Under the pieces are notes generated by a model. It ran no database searches. It was not told the origin of the DNA and saw nothing but the letters and a program-made list of their open reading frames with translations. A program made the position numbers and the translations under genes. From an uncultured Bacillota bacterium (lineage in GTDB: Bacteria; Bacillota_I; Bacilli_A; RF39; UBA660), in NCBI GenBank assembly GCA_947179265.1, contig CAMXBB010000065.1, forward strand, positions 1 through 7,657: DNA of 7,657 nucleotides. Reading direction: 5' to 3'. This document shows, piece after piece, positions 1-5,296 of this stretch. Position 1 is the stretch's first letter; each line of letters opens with the position of its first letter.

Positions 1-494
1 CTAGCTGCCTCATCTTTGGCATTAAGTAAGTCATTAAATTTACTTATTAAAGAACGTTTAATAGTTCTTTTACTCAAAAACAAACTTTTAAAAGCTTCAA
101 CATAAGTCATAAAATTTTCTTCATTATTTCCCAAAATTTTAGGATAACTATCTACTAAAGTTTTTATAGCATCTACTTCACCAATCATCGCTAAAGCAAA
201 TAATCCTAGTATTACCGATGGCGGAAACGATGAAAGCATTACCAACCAGCAAATTATAATGCCAAATGGTATTTCAATAATCGGTAAAATCATATGTATA
301 TGTTTAAAAGTGTTTCGAGATAAACTCTCCAATTCTTTTAAACTATCATGTTCTTTAGTTAATTGAGTTACAACTTGATATACGGAATTATATTCTTCCT
401 CCATCTCTTTTTCTTTGGATTCTAACTCACTTAAATTATTCTGGTCTTCCTCTTTTATTTCATCCAAAGCTTGACCAATCAGATCAATTTTCAT
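1..494 (-). CDS. Hypothetical coiled-coil protein with two membrane segments (3' end cut by window edge)
   Basis: I translated this frame by hand: it is open for 164 codons from an ATG at 494 to the left edge, so the C-terminus is missing. I do not recognise the family. Residues about 12-62 are rich in Glu, Lys, Asn and Leu with coiled-coil-like spacing. Two hydrophobic stretches follow, at about 68-89 (starting HMILPIIEIPFG) and about 92-107 (PSVILGLFALAMIG), separated by a short SSFPP turn. That looks like a membrane hairpin, after which the chain becomes soluble and basic (SKRTIKRS around 141-148). There is no cleavable signal peptide, so the N-terminal coiled coil is probably cytoplasmic. 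The start is supported by GAGGGG about 12 nt upstream and by a promoter at 536-564. The gene is divergent from the kinase-like gene. Function is unknown; a scaffold or sensor at the membrane is only a guess. Confidence 0.7.
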   Translation of the reverse strand, partial: MKIDLIGQALDEIKEEDQNNLSELESKEKEMEEEYNSVYQVVTQLTKEHDSLKELESLSRNTFKHIHMILPIIEIPFGIIICWLVMLSSFPPSVILGLFALAMIGEVDAIKTLVDSYPKILGNNEENFMTYVEAFKSLFLSKRTIKRSLISKFNDLLNAKDEAA

Positions 495-535
495 TATCTT
501 CTTTTTCCCCTCTTCTTTCAAACGAGTCGCATTTA

Positions 536-564
536 ATATTACTATATTTTACTACCATAGTCAA
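536..564 (-). promoter_or_regulatory. Sigma-A-type promoter for the coiled-coil membrane protein gene
   Basis: On the minus strand there is a -35 TTGACT (564-559), a 17-bp spacer and a -10 TAATAT (541-536). Transcription would start near 529, leaving a leader of about 35 nt that contains the GAGGGG ribosome binding site. Five of six bases match consensus in the -35 box and four of six in the -10 box. Confidence 0.55.
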
Positions 565-584
565 TACATACGAGCAAGACATTT

Positions 585-613
585 TTGACATATTTAGTAA
601 GATTTGATACAAT
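585..613 (+). promoter_or_regulatory. Strong sigma-A promoter with extended -10 for the kinase-like gene
   Basis: A perfect -35 TTGACA (585-590) is followed by a 17-bp spacer and a -10 TACAAT (608-613). A TG dinucleotide at 605-606, one base before the -10, makes it an extended -10 promoter. Transcription should begin near 620, so the leader is only about 17 nt and consists mostly of the ribosome binding site. This is the best promoter in the window. Its -35 lies 20 bp from the -35 of the divergent promoter. Confidence 0.8.
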
Positions 614-624
614 CTTTCTCAAAA

Positions 625-630
625 AAGGAG
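625..630 (+). promoter_or_regulatory. Ribosome binding site that fixes the kinase-like gene start
   Basis: AAGGAG sits 6 nt before the ATG at 637. An in-frame TTG at 604 would overlap the -10 box and lie upstream of the predicted transcription start, so the ATG at 637 is the real start. Confidence 0.8.
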
Positions 631-636
631 ATTATT

Positions 637-1521
637 ATGGAACGTATTTTTTCTATTCATATTTCATCTGACGATTTCCTATCTAAAAAATATAAAATAA
701 TAGGTTCAGGAACAGATGGAATCGTTATAAAGTACAACAATGAGTACTTTCTAAAAATATATCGTAGCAAATTGAATTTTATGTTAAACCCTGATATCCT
801 TTCTAAAGAAACTAAACAATATGAGAGGTCGTTAAATCAAGGTAAAAGAAACAACGATCCAATTATCTATTATAAACATTCAATATTCCCTAATGAAGAT
901 GTAAGACTTTATTCATTAGAAGCTTTAAGACGTGCAATAAAGAAACAAGATAGTGTTTTTAGAACTAAACTACCTGTTGGAGCATTATATATAGATAATC
1001 AATTCTGTGGGTCTGTTATAAAAGCATCAAAAGGTATTCAAATACATAAGCTTACAGGCATACCACTACCTTTTAGAAAAAGGATTATAATCGATGTATT
1101 AGAAGCTTTAAGAGAGTTATTGGATAATTATATATATCATGTTGATCTATCCAATAGTCCTCATGCAAAATCAATATATATTGATAGTAATAATATACCT
1201 CGATCATTTGGACATTCTCATATCCTAATAAATCCTTTTACTTTACATCCTAATATAATTGATTTAGACGGAAAATCAACTATTTATATGGAAAGATATA
1301 ACGAAAAGTATTGTAGAGATTCCTTAAATGGAATGCTAGTTCTATTAATGGAATTCCTATTACAAATTGATTTAAGTGAATTAGATGTTCAAGATATTGA
1401 TATAGACTTTTTAGAAGAAGCTTTATCTAACTCTCATATAACTAACGATATAATCGAAAAAGTAAAAGATGAGTCAGTGACAATCGATGATATGGTAACT
1501 TTAACTAAATCATTGCACTAA
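637..1521 (+). CDS. Atypical protein-kinase-fold protein
   Basis: This 294-aa soluble protein has no signal peptide or membrane segment. Several features point to a degenerate kinase fold. A glycine loop GSGTDG (residues 23-28) and a strand FLKIY supply a candidate ATP-binding Lys40. An LPVGALYIDNQFCG stretch around 112-125 could be the hinge region. HVDL at 168-171 resembles the HRDL catalytic loop with Asp170, and IIDLDG at 207-212 resembles the DFG metal-binding motif. Between the last two lies an insertion of about 20 residues. The position of the usual catalytic-loop Asn, just before the ILIN strand, is taken by a His (SHILIN, about 194-199). The last 70 residues are acidic and helical. 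The gene is a single transcription unit with its own strong promoter and terminator, divergent from a membrane coiled-coil gene. Substrate is unknown: protein, small-molecule or pseudokinase roles are all possible. Confidence 0.6.
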   Translation: MERIFSIHISSDDFLSKKYKIIGSGTDGIVIKYNNEYFLKIYRSKLNFMLNPDILSKETKQYERSLNQGKRNNDPIIYYKHSIFPNEDVRLYSLEALRRAIKKQDSVFRTKLPVGALYIDNQFCGSVIKASKGIQIHKLTGIPLPFRKRIIIDVLEALRELLDNYIYHVDLSNSPHAKSIYIDSNNIPRSFGHSHILINPFTLHPNIIDLDGKSTIYMERYNEKYCRDSLNGMLVLLMEFLLQIDLSELDVQDIDIDFLEEALSNSHITNDIIEKVKDESVTIDDMVTLTKSLH

Positions 1522-1548
1522 AAAAACAGCTTATAAATAGCTGTTTTT
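1522..1548 (+). terminator. Bidirectional intrinsic terminator between convergent genes
   Basis: A 10-bp stem, AAAAACAGCT (1522-1531) with AGCTGTTTTT (1539-1548), closes a 7-nt loop. The A and T runs on either side provide a U tract for either direction. It begins one base after the kinase-like gene's stop codon and ends one base before the stop codon of the 308-aa surface protein gene, so it serves both. Confidence 0.85.
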
Positions 1549-1549
1549 A

Positions 1550-2476
1550 TTATACACTCTTAAATAAATTCTTTCTATTTACTATGACTAATGCTAAAGC
1601 ACATACACCTGCAATCATTCCGAATTGAACGAAATATTCATCGATACCTGTTTTAACATTCTTTACACAACTCTTTTGAACTTTGATTTTATCAATTTTT
1701 TTACAAGATGCTCCTTGTGTTCCAACTTCAGTCCATACATAGTCATCATCACATTCATAACAAGCAAATTTGTCAGCAGCATCTCTTTCGATACAATCCT
1801 TAGTCTTATCTACATATAATACTGGCATATAAGCATATGTTGTTGTTGGACTACCATTAACAAAATTTCCTTGATCAATTGGAACTTGTTCAACAGTAGC
1901 ATTTGTCACTTCTCCTGCATCATTTTTTTGGAATTTTACTACCCAAATATTTTTCTTATCAGAAGATAATGTTTGTGTATATATTCCTAATGCAGATGTT
2001 GGCATTTCTCTAAATACATGTCCCCATTTAGCCCAATCAATAGTATAAATAGAACCATTTTGTTGTGCCCCAAATACATTGATTAAATCATCCAAAGTTA
2101 ATAATGATGTATCTTCAGCAGCATTTCTAGCAAAAGAAGCACCACCTATTTTTATATTCATTACACTTTGTAATTCTTTATATGCAGGAACTTGCTTAAA
2201 ATCGGCTGGATCAATAGTTGGATGTAACTCTGGATCTTCTAACCAAGGAGAACTTGATGCATAACTAACTCCAGTTACCAAAGCTCTAACATATTGGCTA
2301 TTGGCTCCTTCATCACTTAAAATGATTGTTCTAGATCCAGTACTATCTCCTTCATACATATAAAAGTTTACTTCATCTCCAACACCATAAGTATAATAAT
2401 TACCTTCTATAGCTCTTACACCAACCAAAGGAACTATTACTAATATTGCCATTAGAATGCTTAACATTTTTTTCAC
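1550..2476 (-). CDS. Secreted surface protein with Cys block and NVKTG C-terminal anchor
   Basis: The protein has 308 aa, starting at a GTG. Residues 1-22 form a signal peptide (basic MKK start, hydrophobic core, likely cleavage after VRA). The mature part opens with YGVGDEVNFY (30-39) and continues SRTIILSDEG...YVRAL, echoing the GDEV...FYILS...LLAKYN opening of the 583-aa protein nearby. LTLDDLINVFGA (127-138) is a second shared element. The C-terminus has CYEC (239-242), a Trp (248), Cys258, Cys270, NVKTG (273-277), a hydrophobic segment about 282-299 and a basic tail RKNLFKSV. That order (cysteine block, sorting-like motif, membrane segment, positive tail) is typical of a sortase substrate, but Pro is replaced by Val in the motif. 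It is acidic and probably extracellular. It follows pnp after a terminator and so is likely its own transcript. Ligand or role is unknown. Confidence 0.8.
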   Translation of the reverse strand: MKKMLSILMAILVIVPLVGVRAIEGNYYTYGVGDEVNFYMYEGDSTGSRTIILSDEGANSQYVRALVTGVSYASSSPWLEDPELHPTIDPADFKQVPAYKELQSVMNIKIGGASFARNAAEDTSLLTLDDLINVFGAQQNGSIYTIDWAKWGHVFREMPTSALGIYTQTLSSDKKNIWVVKFQKNDAGEVTNATVEQVPIDQGNFVNGSPTTTYAYMPVLYVDKTKDCIERDAADKFACYECDDDYVWTEVGTQGASCKKIDKIKVQKSCVKNVKTGIDEYFVQFGMIAGVCALALVIVNRKNLFKSV

Positions 2477-2485
2477 TCTAAATCA

Positions 2486-2490
2486 CTCCT
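2486..2490 (-). promoter_or_regulatory. Ribosome binding site supporting a GTG start
   Basis: AGGAG lies 9 nt upstream of the GTG at 2476 but 18 nt upstream of the next in-frame ATG (2467). Spacing therefore favours the GTG start and an MKK signal-peptide N-terminus. Confidence 0.65.
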
Positions 2491-2559
2491 TCTATTATTT
2501 TACCTTTTACTAGTATAAATATAACACAAAAGTATAAAATATTCTATATTTTTTGAAAT

Positions 2560-2587
2560 TACTACACTGGTTTACAAAATACTACAC
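2560..2587 (-). repeat. Direct repeat pair GTGTAGTA, 20-bp period, upstream of the 308-aa gene
   Basis: Two identical 8-mers, GTGTAGTA on the minus strand (2587-2580 and 2567-2560), are separated by 12 bp, so they repeat with a period of about two helical turns. Similarity continues past each copy (N then TTT). They lie between the pnp terminator and a possible -10 TATACT at 2536-2531 that has no good -35 box. This layout suits a dimeric activator or repressor site, but no regulator has been identified. Confidence 0.4.
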
Positions 2588-2615
2588 AAAAAAACTCACA
2601 ATAGTGAGTTTTTTT
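2588..2615 (-). terminator. Intrinsic terminator of pnp
   Basis: On the minus strand an A-run followed by ACTCAC (2615-2604) pairs with GTGAGT plus a T-run (2599-2588) around a 4-nt loop, forming a stem of up to 12 bp with a U tract. It begins two bases after the pnp stop codon and separates pnp from the surface protein gene downstream. Confidence 0.85.
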
Positions 2616-2617
2616 TA

Positions 2618-4807
2618 TTATTTTTCGCTTTCTTCTTTCTTTTCTACCTTTTTCTCTTCTTTTTTAGGTTTAGGAAGAGCATCTTTTCTAGATAGATTTA
2701 ATCTGCCTCGATTATCATATCCTTGAGACATTACAATTATTTCATCGCCAACTTTAACAACGTCAGATACTTTATCTACTCTTTCATGAGCTAGTTGGGA
2801 AACATGTACTAATCCTTCACATCCAGGCCATAATTGTACAAAACATCCAAATTCTTCAACTTTTACTACCTTAGCTGTGTATTTAACACCCGGTTCTACT
2901 TCTCTTGCAATATTTTTAATCATTTCTGCTGTCTTATTTATAACATCTCTACTTGTGTGGTAGATGATTACTTTTCCGTCGTCATCTAATTCAACCTTAA
3001 CAGCATCTTTATCTTGAACAGTAGTTACATTTGAAGCTTCAAGAATAATCTTAGTAATAGTTTCTCCACCTTTACCAATAACTTCTTTGATCTTGTCGGG
3101 ATTAATAGTAAATATTTCTGTTTTAGGAGCATATTCTGAAACTTCTTCACGAGGTGTAGCTATTTCAGCTTCCATAACATCTAATATTTCCATACGGGCC
3201 TTTTTAGCTTGAGCTAATGCTTCTTTTAGAATCTTTTCTGTTATACCTTTAATCTTGATATCCATTTGTAATGAACAAATACCTTTTCTTGTTCCACCTA
3301 CTTTAAAGTCCATATCACCTAAATGATCTTCCATACCTTGAATATCTGTTAATATTGTATAATCTTTTCCGTCCTTTGAAGTGATAAGTCCCATAGCAAT
3401 ACCAGCAACTGGAGCCTTAATAGGTACACCTGCTGCCATTAAGGACATACATCCAGCACAGATTGTTGCTTGACTTGATGATCCATTTGATTCAAGTATT
3501 TCTGATACAACTCTAACTGTATATGGGAATTCGTCTTCAGAAGGCATTACTTGTTTTAAACATCTTTCTCCTAAAGCTCCATGTCCAATCTCTCTTCTTC
3601 CTGGAGAACCATATCTACCAGTTTCACCAACAGAGAATGCTGGGAAGTTATAATGTAACATAAAGTGCTTTTCAGCTTCTAAGCTAACTCCATCAAGTAC
3701 TTGATACTCATTTAATGCACCTAAAGTGGTAACAGCTAATGCTTGAGTCTCTCCTCTAGTAAATAATGCTGAACCATGGGTTCTTGGAAGTAAATCGATA
3801 GCAGTAGATAATTTTCTTATTTCATCCATGCGTCTTCCATCAGAACGTGTCTTTTCATCAACAGTTATTGCTCTAAAGATATCATACTCAATTGATTCTA
3901 ATATAAGCTTAACCTTTGTAGTTAAAATTACTAATTCGTCACTATCTAAGTCTTGATTATCACTTTCATATTTTGTAACAACTTCTTCTTTAACAGCATC
4001 AATTGCAGCGTATTTTTCCAATTTTTCTTTGATACGCATTGCTTTATCTAATTTATCTGCAGCAAGATCATAAACTTCCTTACGTAATTCATCTGGAATG
4101 TCCAACTTTTCATATTCCATCTTTTCTTCACCAATTTCAGATGCAATCTTTTCTTGGAATTCACATAATTCTTTAACCGCTTCATGGCCAAACATTAAAG
4201 CACTTAACATATCCTCTTCAGATACTTCCTTACTTCCAGCTTCAACCATATTGATGGCATTCTTAGTACCAGCAACAGTTAGATCAATATCACTATTTTC
4301 TAACTCGTCAACTGTTGGATTAATAATAAACTTACCATCCACTCTACCAACCTTAACTCCTGCTATAGGTCCATCAAAAGGTATTTTAGATATTGTAGTT
4401 GCAAGTGATGATCCAAACATTGCTGATAACTCTGGAGAATTATTAGGATCAACTGATAAAACTGTATTAACAATTTGTACTTCATTTCTAAAATCCTCTG
4501 GGAACATAGGACGCATTGGTCTATCGATCATACGTGCAGCTAATGTAGCAGCATCTGTCGGTCTTCCTTCTCTTTTAATAAATCCACCAGGTATTTTACC
4601 TACTGAATATAGTTTTTCTTGATACAATACCATTAATGGAAAAAAGTCGCTCAATAGATTAGCATTATTACCAACAACAACTGTTGATAATATAACTGTA
4701 TCACCATATCTAACCAAAACAGAACCATGTGCTTGTTTTGCAACTTCACCATGTTCTACAATTAATTTTCTTCCCCTGAATTCTGTTTCAAATACTTTCT
4801 TTTCCAT
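2618..4807 (-). CDS. pnp: Polyribonucleotide nucleotidyltransferase (PNPase)
   Basis: PNPase degrades RNA 3' to 5' with phosphate, releasing nucleoside diphosphates; it acts as a cytoplasmic trimer in RNA turnover. At 729 aa it is of normal length, with all domains present: first RNase PH core (about 1-145), linker plus all-helical domain (about 150-310), second RNase PH core (about 315-550), KH (about 562-625) and S1 (about 640-708). The active site is intact. The phosphate-binding NGSSS is at 441-445, and EDHLGDMDFK gives Asp494, Asp500 and Lys502, which match E. coli D486, D492 and K494. The KH loop GKGG is at 578-581 and the S1 stretch FGCFVQL at 653-659. The last 19 residues are a Lys/Glu-rich tail. 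The ATG at 4807 has GAGG 7 nt upstream. It follows rpsO by 60 bp, the widely conserved order, and is probably transcribed with it through the intergenic hairpin. Confidence 0.99.
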   Translation of the reverse strand: MEKKVFETEFRGRKLIVEHGEVAKQAHGSVLVRYGDTVILSTVVVGNNANLLSDFFPLMVLYQEKLYSVGKIPGGFIKREGRPTDAATLAARMIDRPMRPMFPEDFRNEVQIVNTVLSVDPNNSPELSAMFGSSLATTISKIPFDGPIAGVKVGRVDGKFIINPTVDELENSDIDLTVAGTKNAINMVEAGSKEVSEEDMLSALMFGHEAVKELCEFQEKIASEIGEEKMEYEKLDIPDELRKEVYDLAADKLDKAMRIKEKLEKYAAIDAVKEEVVTKYESDNQDLDSDELVILTTKVKLILESIEYDIFRAITVDEKTRSDGRRMDEIRKLSTAIDLLPRTHGSALFTRGETQALAVTTLGALNEYQVLDGVSLEAEKHFMLHYNFPAFSVGETGRYGSPGRREIGHGALGERCLKQVMPSEDEFPYTVRVVSEILESNGSSSQATICAGCMSLMAAGVPIKAPVAGIAMGLITSKDGKDYTILTDIQGMEDHLGDMDFKVGGTRKGICSLQMDIKIKGITEKILKEALAQAKKARMEILDVMEAEIATPREEVSEYAPKTEIFTINPDKIKEVIGKGGETITKIILEASNVTTVQDKDAVKVELDDDGKVIIYHTSRDVINKTAEMIKNIAREVEPGVKYTAKVVKVEEFGCFVQLWPGCEGLVHVSQLAHERVDKVSDVVKVGDEIIVMSQGYDNRGRLNLSRKDALPKPKKEEKKVEKKEESEK

Positions 4808-4840
4808 ACTTCATCCTCTTCTGCTTTTCACTTTCTATAA

Positions 4841-4868
4841 AAGAAAAGACACTAAAAAAATTAGTGCC
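4841..4868 (-). terminator. rpsO-pnp intergenic hairpin (attenuator or processing site)
   Basis: On the minus strand GGCACTAA (4868-4861) pairs with TTAGTGTC (4855-4848) around a 5-T loop and is followed by TTTTCTTTTAT. The first G is the last base of the rpsO TAG stop. The U tract is interrupted, so termination may be partial, which would set the ratio of rpsO to pnp transcript. The alternative is an RNase cleavage site, as known for this intergenic region in E. coli. Confidence 0.6.
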
Positions 4869-5137
4869 TACTTTCTTATATTCAATTTTTCGATTAATTT
4901 ACGATAAGAGTCAATATCATTAGCTTTTAGATAATCTAATAAGCTACGTCTTTTACCAACTTTCATCATTAATCCTCTTTTAGAATGGTAATCATGAGTA
5001 TGTACTTTTAAGTGTTCTGTTAAATCTCTAATCTCTTCAGTAAGAATAGCAATTTGTACTTCAGTAGCACCAGTATCTTTTTCAGATTTACCAAACTCTT
5101 TTACTAATTTAGCTTTTGTTTCTTTAGTAACAGCCAT
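4868..5137 (-). CDS. rpsO: 30S ribosomal protein S15
   Basis: S15 is a primary binder of 16S rRNA in the central domain and helps form the subunit platform and an intersubunit bridge. The 89-aa product is the standard length. It carries the family's signature residues: DTGATEVQIA (21-30), then HLKVHTHDYHSKRGL (42-56) with the His/His/Asp/Ser set that contacts rRNA (His42, His46, Asp49, Ser52), and the basic segment KVGKRRSLLDYLK (59-71). The ATG at 5137 is chosen because a full AGGAGG lies 8-9 nt upstream; the open frame continues 23 codons further, but that part falls in the untranslated leader. It is followed by pnp on the same strand. An 80-nt structured leader leaves room for translational autocontrol by S15, known in several bacteria but not provable here. 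Confidence 0.99.
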   Translation of the reverse strand: MAVTKETKAKLVKEFGKSEKDTGATEVQIAILTEEIRDLTEHLKVHTHDYHSKRGLMMKVGKRRSLLDYLKANDIDSYRKLIEKLNIRK

Positions 5138-5145
5138 CTTAATAT

Positions 5146-5152
5146 ACCTCCT
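5146..5152 (-). promoter_or_regulatory. Consensus ribosome binding site of rpsO
   Basis: AGGAGGT (5152-5146) is followed by 8 nt and the ATG at 5137. It rules out the longer in-frame extension up to 5206, which would place the start upstream of this site. Confidence 0.9.
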
Positions 5153-5220
5153 ATTAAATATTTTTACGTTTAAACCTAGAAAGAAATCGGAGATTTTCCA
5201 ATCCAAGTAAAAACTTTACT
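5153..5220 (-). promoter_or_regulatory. Structured rpsO 5' leader, candidate S15 autoregulatory element
   Basis: The leader between the predicted transcription start (near 5219) and the ribosome binding site can form two hairpins. AGTAAA/TTTACT (5220-5206) has a 3-nt loop at the very 5' end. GAAAATC/GATTTC (5198-5183) has a 3-nt loop and one bulged A. rpsO leaders in several bacteria bind S15 to limit translation, using different folds in different lineages. I cannot match this one to a known class, so the role is an inference from position. Confidence 0.35.
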
Positions 5221-5225
5221 AATAA

Positions 5226-5254
5226 AGTATATCCTATAAAATTATAAAAATCAA
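5226..5254 (-). promoter_or_regulatory. Sigma-A promoter of the rpsO-pnp operon
   Basis: The minus strand has -35 TTGATT (5254-5249), a 17-bp spacer and -10 TATACT (5231-5226). Transcription should start near 5219, giving an rpsO leader of about 80 nt. The promoter begins right after the terminator of the upstream surface protein gene, so rpsO-pnp is insulated from it. Confidence 0.75.
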
Positions 5255-5288
5255 TAAAAAATCAAGGAATAAATTAAATTCCTTGATT
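5250..5288 (-). terminator. Intrinsic terminator of the 583-aa surface protein gene
   Basis: A perfect 11-bp stem, AATCAAGGAAT (5288-5278) with ATTCCTTGATT (5270-5260), has a 7-nt loop and is followed on the minus strand by a T-rich tail. It begins 8 bases after the TAA stop. Confidence 0.9.
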
Positions 5289-5296
5289 AATATACA

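Noticed and set aside
604..636. A TTG start 11 codons upstream for the kinase-like gene
   Set aside because: It overlaps the -10 box and precedes the predicted transcription start; the ATG at 637 has a proper ribosome binding site.
1522..1548. Reading the hairpins here and elsewhere as CRISPR repeats or small RNA genes
   Set aside because: The palindromes differ from one another in sequence, sit just after stop codons and carry U tracts, so they are terminators. No regularly spaced repeat array exists.
1625..2264. Two short plus-strand frames (1625-1819 and 2079-2264) opposite the 308-aa surface protein gene
   Set aside because: Both are antisense shadows with low-complexity translations and no translation signals.
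2477..2617. A riboswitch or small RNA in the pnp to surface-gene gap
   Set aside because: Apart from the terminator, the repeat pair and the ribosome binding site the stretch is simple AT-rich DNA with no extended pairing.
4098..4622. A 174-codon open frame on the plus strand opposite pnp
   Set aside because: It lies wholly inside the antisense of a certain gene, has no ribosome binding site or protein motif, and is explained by pnp codon use.
5138..5206. A 23-residue N-terminal extension of S15
   Set aside because: It would start upstream of the AGGAGG that precedes the normal start, and S15 is typically 88-89 residues, as obtained from 5137.
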